A stretch of 64,000 nucleotides of DNA from NCBI GenBank assembly GCA_002433075.1, contig DJHM01000041.1, positions 1 through 64,000 of the forward strand, in the 5' to 3' direction. Positions within the stretch are counted from its first letter, which is position 1; each line of letters opens with the position of its first letter. The notes below the pieces were generated by a model. That model made no database searches, was not told the DNA's origin, and saw nothing but the letters and a program-made list of their open reading frames with translations. Positions 16,608 through 25,398 of this stretch are shown in pieces. Position numbers and translations under genes: made by a program. Source of the stretch: Latescibacteria bacterium UBA6620. Lineage in GTDB: Bacteria > Latescibacterota > UBA2968.

Positions 16608-17672
16608 GTGGTGCAACGATATTCACCCGCCTTTATCCACGCACTGACCCGGCAGCTGTTCGAGGCCGTCCGCGCTCCACGACACGTCGCCGACGCAATC
16701 GCTGAGTCCCTGGTGGAAGCGAATCTGAAGGGTCACGACTCACACGGGATTCTCCGGATAGCCGGCTACCTCGAAAGCTACCAGAATCGGGGCAGGTATC
16801 CAGAAGACGAGCCGACCTTCGAAGAACGGGGCCTAAGGACCGGAACCTGCGACGGAGCGGGCGGATCTGGACTCTACATAGCGAAGATCGCGACCGAACG
16901 AGCGATTGAGAAAGCGAAGGAACTCGAGACCTATCAGATGGTCGTCGAGAATAATGGCCACATCGGAAGGCTCGGAGCCTATGCGGAGATTGCCGCGAAA
17001 GCGGGATGCATTGGCATCATTACCACAGGGAGCGGAGGTGCAGGACGGGGCCGGATCCTGCCTTTCGGAGGTGCCAAACCCGCACTCGGAACGAACCCCA
17101 TGGCCATCGGCGTACCCACCGGAGACGAATCACCGTTCATCATCGACTACGCCACGAGCGCGATCGCGGCAGGCAAGATGTTCTTCGCCGAGACGCAAGG
17201 GAAGGACCTGAAAGAAGGATGTATCGTCGACAAGGAAGGACGTCCTTCGGTGAAGGTTCAAGACTACTACGACGGTGGGAACCTGTTGGCGTTCGGGAAG
17301 CACAAAGGATATGGCATGTCCCTCGTCGTCGTTCTGCTCGGAGCTTTGAGCGGGGGATTCGACCTCAAAGAGCGATCGGCCGGCGGCTGTCTCATCCAGA
17401 TCATGGATGTCGAGGCCTTCACACCCCTGTCGGACTATCAACAGGGCGTGCGCGCCTTCCTCGACAGCGTCAAGGATGTGCCTCCAGCGGCGGGATTCGA
17501 CCAGGTCCTTGTACCCGGAGATCCCGAATTCATCGCCCGCAAGGATCGCCTCGTGAACGGCATAGAAGTGTGGGACATGACAATCGACGAAATCAAAGAG
17601 TGGGCCGAAAAGCTTGACGTTTCGTGGGACGAAGACTCGATCGAAGCCTCGGACCGAGCCCGATACGCCTAG
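16608..17672 (+). CDS. Ldh2/MDH2-family NAD(P)-dependent oxidoreductase, copy 1
   Basis: A 354-residue member of the family that holds YiaK, ureidoglycolate dehydrogenase and Delta1-piperideine-2-carboxylate/pyrroline-2-carboxylate reductase (DpkA). Motifs: GHDSHGILR with the conserved His, ENNGHIGRLGAYAE, LGTNPMAIGVPTGD, and KGYGMSL. Reactions are reversible reduction of 2-oxo acids or cyclic imines. GTG codons at 16608 and 16611 are both possible starts. It lies 15 bases after the CocE gene and 21 before its paralogue. Downstream of a sarcosine-oxidase-like enzyme, imine or 2-oxo acid reduction is the likeliest job. Confidence 0.85.
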   Translation: MVQRYSPAFIHALTRQLFEAVRAPRHVADAIAESLVEANLKGHDSHGILRIAGYLESYQNRGRYPEDEPTFEERGLRTGTCDGAGGSGLYIAKIATERAIEKAKELETYQMVVENNGHIGRLGAYAEIAAKAGCIGIITTGSGGAGRGRILPFGGAKPALGTNPMAIGVPTGDESPFIIDYATSAIAAGKMFFAETQGKDLKEGCIVDKEGRPSVKVQDYYDGGNLLAFGKHKGYGMSLVVVLLGALSGGFDLKERSAGGCLIQIMDVEAFTPLSDYQQGVRAFLDSVKDVPPAAGFDQVLVPGDPEFIARKDRLVNGIEVWDMTIDEIKEWAEKLDVSWDEDSIEASDRARYA

Positions 17673-17693
17673 AACTCGAAGGGAGACCGATTC

Positions 17694-18779
17694 ATGGCAC
17701 AGCGATACCAGGCCAGCTATCTACACGTGATGACGCGCCAGCTTTTCGAGGCGGCCGGCACGCCGACCCACATCGCAGAGGTCATTGCCGAAACCCTCGT
17801 CGGAGCGAACGTCGCAGGCCACGACTCACACGGTATCCTTCGGATCCCGACCTACCTCGAGTTGATCGAGAAGGAAGGGATCGATCCGGCCGCTGAGCCC
17901 GAGATCGTCAGAGAGACGGACACCACCGTGATCTTCGATGGAAACAACGGGTCCGGGCTGTACACTGCTCGCAAGGCGGTGGAGCTTGCGATCGAAAAGG
18001 CGAAGAAGAACGAACTCTGCAGGGTGAGCATACGAAACAACCATCACATCGGTCGTCTCGGACAGTGGGCGGAAATCGCGGCTCACGCCGGCTGCATCGG
18101 CTGGATCAGCACGGGGGGTGGCGGCGGCAAGAGAAAGGTGGGCATAAGAGGTGGAGGGACGCTCCCCTATGGTGGGAGAGAAGGAAAGCTGGGCACGAAC
18201 CCGATCGCCATCGGCGTGCCCACAGGGGACGACACCCCCTTCGTGCTCGACTACGCCACCACGATGATCGCGGGCGGGAAAACAGCCTTTGCCGAGAGCA
18301 AGGACGCCGATCTGCCGGAAGGTACCATCGTCGACAAGGACGGGAACCCGAGCGTCAAGGTCAGCGACCTCACGGAGGGGGGCAACATGCTCGGATTCGG
18401 CCTCCACAAAGGCTACGCGCTCTCGCTCTTTACCTGCCTCCTCGGCGGACTGTCTGGAAACTTCGATCCCGAGCAGGGAACCATGGGCGGCACCTACGTG
18501 CAGGTCACCGACGTGAATTCCTTCATACCTCTCGAAGAGTATCAGGTAGGTGTCCGCGGTTTCCTCGACAGCATCAAAGAAACGCCCCCTGCGGAAGGCT
18601 TCACTGAAGTGCTCGTTCCGGGCGATTACGAGCAAAACTCGCGACGGGAGCGACTCGAGATGGGTGTGGAGGTCTGGCCCAAGACCGTCGACAGAATCCA
18701 GGAATGGGCAGACAAACTGGAGGTCACGACCGGAGAGAACCTCGTCGTTCCGGCGCAGGATGAAGCGAAGTATCAATAA
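17694..18779 (+). CDS. Ldh2/MDH2-family NAD(P)-dependent oxidoreductase, copy 2
   Basis: A 361-residue tandem paralogue of the 16608 gene, ATG start with GAAGGGAG upstream. It keeps GHDSHGILR, NNHHIGRLGQWAE and LGTNPIAIGVPTGD. It differs by a Gly- and basic-rich stretch around residue 135-160 (TGGGGGKRKVGIRGGG), longer than in copy 1 (TGSGGAGRGR), located in the cofactor or active-site lid region. The two probably arose by tandem duplication and then diverged in substrate. It is the last gene of the six-gene run, followed by a double-hairpin element. Confidence 0.85.
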   Translation: MAQRYQASYLHVMTRQLFEAAGTPTHIAEVIAETLVGANVAGHDSHGILRIPTYLELIEKEGIDPAAEPEIVRETDTTVIFDGNNGSGLYTARKAVELAIEKAKKNELCRVSIRNNHHIGRLGQWAEIAAHAGCIGWISTGGGGGKRKVGIRGGGTLPYGGREGKLGTNPIAIGVPTGDDTPFVLDYATTMIAGGKTAFAESKDADLPEGTIVDKDGNPSVKVSDLTEGGNMLGFGLHKGYALSLFTCLLGGLSGNFDPEQGTMGGTYVQVTDVNSFIPLEEYQVGVRGFLDSIKETPPAEGFTEVLVPGDYEQNSRRERLEMGVEVWPKTVDRIQEWADKLEVTTGENLVVPAQDEAKYQ

Positions 18780-18785
18780 TGGAGA

Positions 18786-18912
18786 CGTCCTCGTGCAGAG
18801 CACGAGGACGAATGGCCAGACTACAGTAAACCAGGCCCGGTACCAGGGCAGCCATAGGACCGGGCCCTTCTCAGACATTCGCGCTCTCGTCCCTGTGCTC
18901 TGCACAGGGACG
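18786..18912. repeat. Double-hairpin repeat element (BIME-like), copy 1
   Basis: Two perfect hairpins flank about 77 bases. Left: 18786-18810, 11-bp stem CGTCCTCGTGC, loop AGA. Right: 18888-18912, 11-bp stem CGTCCCTGTGC, loop TCT. The tips GTGCAGAGCAC and GTGCTCTGCAC are reverse complements, so the two hairpins are the same unit in opposite orientation, as in REP/BIME doublets. A second copy sits at 50906-51008 with the same order and a shared CGGGCCC in the middle. It begins 6 bases after the preceding stop and ends 12 bases before the next CDS. Confidence 0.8.
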
Positions 18913-18924
18913 TCACGATCAGCC

Positions 18925-19716
18925 ATGACAGAAACCGACATAGCTCACTTCGACACCTTCGGCTTCCTCTTTTACCGCCAACTCCTCTCGCCCGAGGAGG
19001 TCGCGGCGATCCAGCAGGCCGCTGAGTTCGTCTGGACCGAAGAGTTGGGTCAGGCCCCGGCGCTCGACGAGGAAATGCACACCGCTCCTTTTGTCGAACG
19101 CAATGAAACCCTGATGACGTTGGTGGACCACCCTCTCATACACCCCATCCTGGCCGAGCTACTGGGGGAGGACTTTCTGTGGTCCGGATCCGAGGGTAAC
19201 CGAGGATTCCTGAAGGGGACACCCATCCATCATTGGCACGCCGACCGTCCAGGGGCGCACGAGCTCGACTACCGGCGTATCAAGATCATGATCTACCTGG
19301 ATCCCACGACCAAGGACACAGGGGCCATTCGTGTGATTCCTGGTTCGCATCGAATGCCGTTCCACGAGGATATCCGACCGTTCCAGGAGAACCACCTCGA
19401 GGGCATCGACGACTTCTTCGGGATGCGGGGCCCCGACGTCCCCTGTTACGCGGCGGAGAGCCAACCGGGTGACGTCCTTTTCTTCAACCAGAGCCTGTTT
19501 CACGGTGTCTATGGAAAGACGGGACCGCGCCGTTACATCGCGCTGAAGTACATCGAACGGCCGACACAAAAAGAACATTTCGTCTCGCTGAAGCGATGGT
19601 CGGAATACGCGTTCCACCCGCACGAGGGTTTCCGTAGGTGTGATCGTCCGGCGGTCCGGGCGATGCTCGATGGGCTCGAAGATCTTCGAGTTCGGGCCGA
19701 TCGTGTCGTTGCCTGA
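18925..19716 (+). CDS. Phytanoyl-CoA dioxygenase (PhyH) family protein
   Basis: A 263-residue Fe(II)/2-oxoglutarate oxygenase-like protein. The ATG at 18925 follows the double-hairpin element; an upstream open frame through that element is rejected. HWHADRPG holds the iron His-x-Asp, RRIKIMIYLD the core strand, AIRVIPGSH the family signature, and LFHGVYGKTGPRR the distal His and the 2-oxoglutarate Arg. All facial-triad residues appear intact, so hydroxylation or oxidative cleavage of a small organic substrate is expected. Next comes an alcohol dehydrogenase 36 bases on, which could oxidise the hydroxylated product or its aldehyde. Confidence 0.85.
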   Translation: MTETDIAHFDTFGFLFYRQLLSPEEVAAIQQAAEFVWTEELGQAPALDEEMHTAPFVERNETLMTLVDHPLIHPILAELLGEDFLWSGSEGNRGFLKGTPIHHWHADRPGAHELDYRRIKIMIYLDPTTKDTGAIRVIPGSHRMPFHEDIRPFQENHLEGIDDFFGMRGPDVPCYAAESQPGDVLFFNQSLFHGVYGKTGPRRYIALKYIERPTQKEHFVSLKRWSEYAFHPHEGFRRCDRPAVRAMLDGLEDLRVRADRVVA

Positions 19717-19752
19717 CGGTTTTTCGAATTCACGCAAGCTGAAGGCCATGTT

Positions 19753-20820
19753 ATGAAAGCCGCCGTCCTCTACGAACCGCACAGCCGCATCATCGTCGAA
19801 GACCTCGACATCGAACCGCCTCACCCAGGGGAAGTTCTGCTCGATATGGTCGGCGCGGGCGTATGTCACAGCGATTATCACCTCGTCGACGGCCACGCCA
19901 CACCTCGAGGGCTCCCTCTCGTACTGGGTCACGAGGGCGCCGGCGTTGTCAGGGAAATCGGAGAGGGTGTCACCAGTGTAGCCCCGGGTGACAAGATCAT
20001 CCTCTCGCTAGACGTGATGTGCGGCCACTGCCGCAACTGCAGTGAGGGAAGCCCCGCGCTTTGCGAAACCCATCAGGGCCCGGTTCCCGGTCGGATGTCC
20101 AAAGACGGCGCGCCGTATCACCACGGACGGCCAACGTATACCGAACAGGCAATCGTTCCGTCGGACGCCTGCGTGAAGGTACCCGACGACACGCCGCTCC
20201 AGAAAGCCTGTCTCATCAGTTGCGCGGTCATTACCGGCATTGGGGCCGTCGTAAATCGGGCTCAGGTGCCGGCGGGGGCCAGCATGGCCGTGTTCGGATG
20301 TGGGGGTGTCGGGCTCAACGTCGTCCAGGGGGGCGTCCTGGCCTCGGCCGGGCAGATCATCGCGGTCGATACGGTACCCTACAAGCTGGAGCTAGCCGAG
20401 CAGTTTGGCGCCACCCACTTCATCAATCCGGAGAAGGAGGACCCCGTCGAACGGATCAGGGCGATCACGGGAGGCGGGGTGAACTATGCGTTCGAAGTCG
20501 TCGGCTTCCCCGCCTTGGTCAAACAGGCGTTTCAATCGACGCGAACAACCGGCACGACGATCGTCGTCGGGGTTCAACCCGCGGGACAGGACGTCTCTGT
20601 CGACGGGCTGGATCTCCTTCGGGACCGATCCTTGATGGGGTCGTGGCACGGCGCCGCACGGGCGCGGGTCGACTTTCTCTGGATCCTCGATCTCTACAAA
20701 CAGGGGAAAGTGAAACTCGACGAGCTCATTTCACGCTACAGACCGCTCGATGAAATCAACGAGGCCTTCGACGACATGCTTCAGGGCAAGGTCGCGCGAA
20801 CGGTGCTCGTCTTCGACTGA
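19753..20820 (+). CDS. Zinc-dependent alcohol dehydrogenase (MDR family)
   Basis: A 355-residue class-III-like alcohol dehydrogenase. Catalytic zinc ligands are Cys38 (GVCHSD), the His of GHEGAG and a later Cys (ISCAVITG). The structural zinc site CGHCRNC plus a Cys at ALCE is complete. The NAD-binding motif is GCGGVGL. The overall pattern resembles S-(hydroxymethyl)glutathione or mycothiol-type and related dehydrogenases for primary alcohols. ATG start at 19753. It is followed by an NHL-propeller gene after 10 bases. Likely function: oxidation of an alcohol or formaldehyde adduct released by the oxygenase or by demethylating oxidases nearby; the exact substrate is unknown. Confidence 0.88.
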   Translation: MKAAVLYEPHSRIIVEDLDIEPPHPGEVLLDMVGAGVCHSDYHLVDGHATPRGLPLVLGHEGAGVVREIGEGVTSVAPGDKIILSLDVMCGHCRNCSEGSPALCETHQGPVPGRMSKDGAPYHHGRPTYTEQAIVPSDACVKVPDDTPLQKACLISCAVITGIGAVVNRAQVPAGASMAVFGCGGVGLNVVQGGVLASAGQIIAVDTVPYKLELAEQFGATHFINPEKEDPVERIRAITGGGVNYAFEVVGFPALVKQAFQSTRTTGTTIVVGVQPAGQDVSVDGLDLLRDRSLMGSWHGAARARVDFLWILDLYKQGKVKLDELISRYRPLDEINEAFDDMLQGKVARTVLVFD

Positions 20821-20830
20821 GGAGGCACAC

Positions 20831-21676
20831 GTGGCGACAACGTATCAATTCGAAGTCGTGGAGGGATGGGGGTTCGGGTCGGATGGAAAGCCCATGGGGG
20901 GTGTCGTTCCTGATGCGGACGTCGACTCGAGCGACAACGTCTTCATCACCCGCCGCGAGCCCCCCGCCATCCTGGTCTACGATCAGGATGGACGCTACTT
21001 GCGCACTTTCGGCGAGGACGTGTTGTCGAACCCGCACAACATCTGGATCGATGACGACGATCGTGTCTTCGTCGCAGATACCGACGATCATACCATCCGG
21101 ATCTTCGGGCCGGATGACACCTTGCTCGACACCTGGGGCACGCCCGACCAGACCGGAGAACCCGGACAACCCTTCAACCGTCCCACCAAGGCCATGGGCG
21201 CGCCGTCCGGTCACGTCTTTGTGTCCGACGGTTACGGACAACACCGGATCCATCGTTACTCCGCCGCCGGTGAGCACCAGCTCTCATGGGGTGAGGAAGG
21301 AACGGGGCCGAGTCAGTTCGCCCTGCCCCACGACCTGTGGATCGACCCGCGCGAGCGTGTGCTCGTCTCCGATCGTACCAACCACCGGATACAGCTCTTC
21401 GATCTGGAGGGCACCTACCTCGAAGAATGGACCGACATCCAGTCACCAAACAATTTTGGTATCTACGAGGACATCATCTACGTGGCCGAGGCGCCGGCCC
21501 GTGTCAGCATGTTCGATCTCGACGGAAACCTGGTCGGCAGATGGGGTGAACAAGGGGAAGGTCCAGGTCAATTCGCGGATCCCGCTCACGGCATGTGCGT
21601 GGATTCCCACGGGGACGTATATGTCGGTGAGGTTCCGTGGAAACCCGATCGAATCCAGAAGTTCACCCGCGTCTGA
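20831..21676 (+). CDS. NHL-repeat beta-propeller protein
   Basis: A 281-residue protein; GTG start with GGAGG at 20821-20825. Successive NHL-type blades are visible: DSSDNVFITRREPPAILVYD, PHNIWIDDDDRVFVADTDDH, GHVFVSDGYGQHRIHRY, LPHDLWIDPRERVLVSDRTN and DPAHGMCVDSHGDVYVGE. These resemble the propeller of peptidyl-alpha-hydroxyglycine alpha-amidating lyase, but no catalytic assignment is possible. No signal peptide is visible. Binding of a ligand or a lyase or lactonase role is possible. It probably shares a transcript with the dehydrogenase. Confidence 0.8.
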   Translation: MATTYQFEVVEGWGFGSDGKPMGGVVPDADVDSSDNVFITRREPPAILVYDQDGRYLRTFGEDVLSNPHNIWIDDDDRVFVADTDDHTIRIFGPDDTLLDTWGTPDQTGEPGQPFNRPTKAMGAPSGHVFVSDGYGQHRIHRYSAAGEHQLSWGEEGTGPSQFALPHDLWIDPRERVLVSDRTNHRIQLFDLEGTYLEEWTDIQSPNNFGIYEDIIYVAEAPARVSMFDLDGNLVGRWGEQGEGPGQFADPAHGMCVDSHGDVYVGEVPWKPDRIQKFTRV

Positions 21677-21723
21677 CCTGATTGCCTCGTAGCACGGAAT
21701 CAAGCGGTAGAATGGCAACGAGC

Positions 21724-21807
21724 AGGGTCACTTCGAGCGGAGTCGAGAAGTCCCTTTTTGCCCATCGTGTTGGGCGTGTTCTCGACTCGCGCTCGAACTG
21801 ACGCCGC
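21724..21807. repeat. Spacer repeat family C, copy 1
   Basis: Begins AGGGTCACTTCGAGCGGAGT and continues CGAGAAGTCCCTT, then a Ser-rich middle with GTGTTCTCGAC, and ends GCTCGAACTGACGCCGC. The spacer after the other copy's CDS (60229-60337) shares the first 33 bases, the GTTCTCGAC block and the final GCTCGAACTGA-GCCGC, with a longer middle. CTTCGAGCGGAGTCGAG and CTCGACTCGCGCTCGAA are partly inverted, so the element can fold on itself. No gene is seen in the 258-base spacer 21677-21934. Confidence 0.7.
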
Positions 21808-21934
21808 GATGGACGACGCTGGAAGACAGTTAACTTTCGTTACAGGCCACTATTTTTCCTTCACACCGGTGAAGCATTCGTGTCCCGATTTCGTTCTCCA
21901 GAACAAATGACATCCGAACCCCGAACCCTCTCTT

Positions 21935-23473
21935 TTGCCTGACTACGACGCCATTATCGTCGGTGCCGGTCACAACGGCCTGGTCACCGCCAACTACCTC
22001 GCCAGATCCGGACTGAAGGTCCTGGTTCTCGAACGCCGGCCGTTCGTAGGGGGGGCCTGCATCACGGAAGAGTTGTTCCCCGACTTCCGGGTTTCGAGCT
22101 GCTCCTACATCTGCTACATGCTCCAGGACCAGGTGATCGAGGATCTGGAACTGCGAGACCACGGTTTCGAGGTCCATCAACTCGAACCCTACCGTTTCCA
22201 TCCGTTCCCGGATGGCAAGTATCTACTCGGCTGGCACGATGAGAAGCAGACCGCCGAGGAAGTGCGTCGAATCTCCCCATCGGATGCCAAACGGTATCCT
22301 GAGTATGTGGCGTTCTGGGAACAGGCCGCCGACATTCTCAAGCGCTACTTCCTGAAGGAGCCCCCCACCATCGCCCAGATCGCCGCCGACGTCAGAGGCA
22401 CGTCGGACGAACGGGTCTTCGAGCGCATGCTAACAGGTAACACCAAAGAGCTCACGGAAGAGTACTTCGAGTCCCCCGAGGTACGTGCGAGCTTTACCGA
22501 CGCGCAGGATGCCGGAGATGTCAGAGCGCCGGGTAGCATCATGGCCATCGCCTACTTCAAGACCGCCATGCTCACCGACGAGAGGAATTTCGGAATCCCG
22601 TACGGAGGGATGGGCGGAATCACGCAGGCAATGGCCCGGTCGGCCGAAGCCTACGGCGTCGAGATCCGTACCGGGGTGGAAATCGAGCGAATCAGCGTCA
22701 CGAACGGTCGCGCACACGGCGTTGTGTTGACCGATAGCGAGGAGATCGCTTCGAACGTTATCGTATCCAATGCCGATCCCAAGCGTACCTTCCTCCGACT
22801 CGTCGATCCATCTCACCTCGAAGCGAGTTTCATCGATCGAATCGAGCGGCTCAAGAACGGTGTCACGTATCTCAAGTTTCACTGCGCGCTGAAGGAACTC
22901 CCCGACTTTTCACAGCATCTGGGGCCGGACTTCGATCCCCAATACCTGGCCCAGGCCAAGATCTGTCCGTCCGTCGACTACCACGAGCAAAGCTGGTCGG
23001 ATGCACAGCGAGGCGACCCTTCCCGCAGTCCAGTGATGTCGATTCAGATCCCATCCGTATGTGACGAGAGCCTGACACCTTCCGGGCAGCACGTTATGTC
23101 TGTCTGGGTTCTCTACGCGCCTCCGCAGCTTCGCGAGGGATCGTGGGACGAGGCGAACAAACGTGTCGGCGAGCATCTCATTGACACCATCAACGGCTAC
23201 GCTCCGAACTTCAGCGACGCCATCATCGATTGGAAGCTCTTCACACCGCCCGATCTCGAGGAGCGTGTCTATCTGACCAACGGCAGCATTCGCCACACGG
23301 ACATCACTGTCGATCAGATGTTGTCTCAACGATTCAGCCACGGAGCCTCCGGATACAGCACGCCGATCGAGGGACTCTATCTCTGTGGGGCAGGAACCCA
23401 TCCTGGCGGGGAAGTCACGGGTGCCCCCGGTCACAATGCCGCCCAGGCGATTCTGCGGCTCGAGTCCAACTGA
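21935..23473 (+). CDS. Phytoene-desaturase-like FAD oxidoreductase (CrtI/PYROXD2 type)
   Basis: A 512-residue flavoprotein. TTG start at 21935 (no ATG or GTG in frame near), MPDYDAIIVGAGHNGLVTAN. GAGHNG is the dinucleotide motif and LERRPFVGGACITEE the FAD loop typical of PYROXD2-like proteins. The C-terminus has YLCGAGTHPGGEVTGAPGHN, the CrtI-type closing motif. Carotenoid genes are absent, so a desaturase for carotenoids is unlikely. It is the first of four tightly packed genes with two amidases and a membrane protein. It could oxidise an amine or a cyclic compound to the amide substrate of those enzymes. Confidence 0.82.
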   Translation: MPDYDAIIVGAGHNGLVTANYLARSGLKVLVLERRPFVGGACITEELFPDFRVSSCSYICYMLQDQVIEDLELRDHGFEVHQLEPYRFHPFPDGKYLLGWHDEKQTAEEVRRISPSDAKRYPEYVAFWEQAADILKRYFLKEPPTIAQIAADVRGTSDERVFERMLTGNTKELTEEYFESPEVRASFTDAQDAGDVRAPGSIMAIAYFKTAMLTDERNFGIPYGGMGGITQAMARSAEAYGVEIRTGVEIERISVTNGRAHGVVLTDSEEIASNVIVSNADPKRTFLRLVDPSHLEASFIDRIERLKNGVTYLKFHCALKELPDFSQHLGPDFDPQYLAQAKICPSVDYHEQSWSDAQRGDPSRSPVMSIQIPSVCDESLTPSGQHVMSVWVLYAPPQLREGSWDEANKRVGEHLIDTINGYAPNFSDAIIDWKLFTPPDLEERVYLTNGSIRHTDITVDQMLSQRFSHGASGYSTPIEGLYLCGAGTHPGGEVTGAPGHNAAQAILRLESN

Positions 23474-23481
23474 AGAGGGGT

Positions 23482-24441
23482 ATGGTGCAACGCATCAAAC
23501 GCCACGACGCGCTCGAATTCGAATTTGCCGCCAGGGAGCCGATGCTCACTGTCGACCCGGGCGAGTCTTTCGTGATCGAAACCGAAGACGCGAGTGCCGG
23601 CACGATTCGGAGCGGCGTGTCCAAAGAGGAAATCCTCAGTCACCCGAACCGCCAGGCCTCCCCGCCGAAGGGGAATCCCATGGGAGGCCCTGTCCACGTC
23701 CGAGGGGCAGAACCCGGCGACCTCCTCGAGATCGAGATCGAGCGAATCGAAGTCGAGGGCCACGGATTTCACTGCTGGATCGGTGGATCGACGCCTCTCA
23801 GCTCAGACCCTCGTTGGCCCGAATTCGGTGAATTCACGTTTCACATCCCCGAGTTCCGGCCGGGCCCGAGCGACACGACACGCGACGGCAAAGCCTACCG
23901 AGACGGCGTTTACGAGTGGGACCTCCAACCGATGATCGGCTGCTTCGGCGTCGCACCCGAACGTGAGATCCTCACCTCATCGATCGGCCAGAACATCGCC
24001 GGTGGAAACCTCGACATCAGAGACGTCAAGGAAGGCACGAAAATTCGTCTGAACGTCTACCATCCCGGCGGGTTGCTCTTTCTGGGCGACGTTCACGCCT
24101 CACAGGGTGACACGGAGTACTGCGGCGTCGCATACGAAGCGCCTTCCGAAGTGCAGGCCCGGTGTCGCGTCATCAAGAACAAACGGATACCCTTCATTCA
24201 GCTCGACCTGCCCGACTCGATCGTTGCCGTCCGTGCGGGCAAGTCACTGGACCTCATGGTACACGAGGCCGTCGCGGATCTGATCGACTGGATGGCCACC
24301 GACTACGGCGTCGACCCATCGACCTCCTATATGTATGTCAGCGCGAATCCCGACTTCCGGATCAACGTCTATCAGTATACCGTCGGTCTGGCCGCGATCG
24401 GCGCCGAAATCCCGAAGAAATACCTCGATCGATCGGACTGA
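23482..24441 (+). CDS. Acetamidase/formamidase family protein, copy 1
   Basis: A 319-residue FmdA/AmdA-family amidase, ATG at 23482, 8 bases after the flavoprotein gene, with GAAGAGGGG upstream. Family motifs are GGPVHVRGAEPGDLLE, MIGCFGVAP, GGNLDIRDVKEGT and LGDVHASQGDTEYCG, which correspond to the GGNMD and GDxHxxQGDGE signatures. Such enzymes hydrolyse short amides (formamide, acetamide) to the acid and ammonia in the cytoplasm. The similarity to the next gene shows a tandem duplication. Its context, between a flavoprotein and a candidate transporter, suggests a specific amide produced inside the cell or taken up. Confidence 0.88.
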   Translation: MVQRIKRHDALEFEFAAREPMLTVDPGESFVIETEDASAGTIRSGVSKEEILSHPNRQASPPKGNPMGGPVHVRGAEPGDLLEIEIERIEVEGHGFHCWIGGSTPLSSDPRWPEFGEFTFHIPEFRPGPSDTTRDGKAYRDGVYEWDLQPMIGCFGVAPEREILTSSIGQNIAGGNLDIRDVKEGTKIRLNVYHPGGLLFLGDVHASQGDTEYCGVAYEAPSEVQARCRVIKNKRIPFIQLDLPDSIVAVRAGKSLDLMVHEAVADLIDWMATDYGVDPSTSYMYVSANPDFRINVYQYTVGLAAIGAEIPKKYLDRSD

Positions 24442-24444
24442 ACC

Positions 24445-25398
24445 TTGCAACGGATCAAACGAGAGAACGCCTACGAGTACGAATTCGCTCCGAAGAAGCC
24501 TGTGCTGACGGTCGATCAGGGGGAAAGCTTCGTCATCGAGGCGGAGGATGCCAGTGCCGGTGTGATCAAGAGCGAGGACGATGTCGAGCGGATGGTCAAC
24601 AGCCCGCTACGCAAGTCAACCCCGTCGAAAGGAAACCCGCTGGGCGGACCCGTCTTCGTACGTGGGGCCGAGCCTGGTGACCTGCTGGAAGTGAGAATCG
24701 AACGCATCGAGGTGGAGGCACAGGGTTTCAACTGCTGGGGCCCCGGGACCACGCCCATCGCAACGGATCCACGATGGCCCGAGTTCAACCGGTCGACCAT
24801 CAACATCATCGAACACCGTCCCGGACCGAGCGGAACCACCCGTGACGGCCAGGCCTTCCGAAACGGGTCCCACCTCTGGGACCTCCAGCCGATGATCGGC
24901 TGTTTCGGCGTCGCTCCCGAGCGTGAAGTCTTCACCTCCTCGATGGGACAGGACAAAACCGGGGGGAATCTGGACATCCGTGACGTCAAGGAGGGCACGA
25001 CAATCCGCCTGAACGTCTACCACCCGGGTGGACTCCTCTACCTTGGTGATGTTCACGCTTCGCAGGGCGACACCGAGTATTGCGGCGGAGCCGACGACGC
25101 GCGCGCCGAGCTTCAGATTTCGTGCAGCGTCGTCAAGAACAAGCGGATCCCCTTCATCCAGCTCGACATGGAAGACTCCATCGTCGCCGTTCGTGCGGGC
25201 AAAACCCTCGACGAGATGGTCCACAAGGTGGTCGAAGACCTCGTCGACTGGCTTGTCACGGACTACGGTGTCACACCGTCGATGGCCTACACCCACGTAA
25301 GCGCCAACCCTGACTTCCGCATCAACATCTATCAGCACACCGTCGGCCTCGCCGCCGTCGGCGCTCAACTTCCCAAAAAATATCTCGACGTTTCGTGA
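24445..25398 (+). CDS. Acetamidase/formamidase family protein, copy 2
   Basis: A 317-residue tandem paralogue of the 23482 gene. TTG start at 24445, 3 bases after the previous stop, beginning MQRIKRENAYEYEF. It keeps GGPVFVRGAEPGD, MIGCFGVAP, GGNLDIRDVKEGT and the QGDTEYCGG motif. The stretch after TEYCG differs from copy 1 (ADDARAELQ against AYEAPSEVQ). Its TGA overlaps the GTG of the membrane protein gene (GTGA, 25395-25398), so the two are translationally coupled. The pair may form a hetero-oligomer or cover two substrates. Confidence 0.88.
   Translation: MQRIKRENAYEYEFAPKKPVLTVDQGESFVIEAEDASAGVIKSEDDVERMVNSPLRKSTPSKGNPLGGPVFVRGAEPGDLLEVRIERIEVEAQGFNCWGPGTTPIATDPRWPEFNRSTINIIEHRPGPSGTTRDGQAFRNGSHLWDLQPMIGCFGVAPEREVFTSSMGQDKTGGNLDIRDVKEGTTIRLNVYHPGGLLYLGDVHASQGDTEYCGGADDARAELQISCSVVKNKRIPFIQLDMEDSIVAVRAGKTLDEMVHKVVEDLVDWLVTDYGVTPSMAYTHVSANPDFRINIYQHTVGLAAVGAQLPKKYLDVS

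Noticed and set aside
21677..21934. CRISPR-like or tRNA content in the repeat-bearing spacers
   Set aside because: Repeats occur once or twice per spacer, not as regular arrays; no cloverleaf could be drawn.
21935..23473. Carotenoid biosynthesis gene (CrtI)
   Set aside because: No other carotenoid gene nearby; the N-terminal motif fits the PYROXD2-like branch, and the gene is coupled to amidases.
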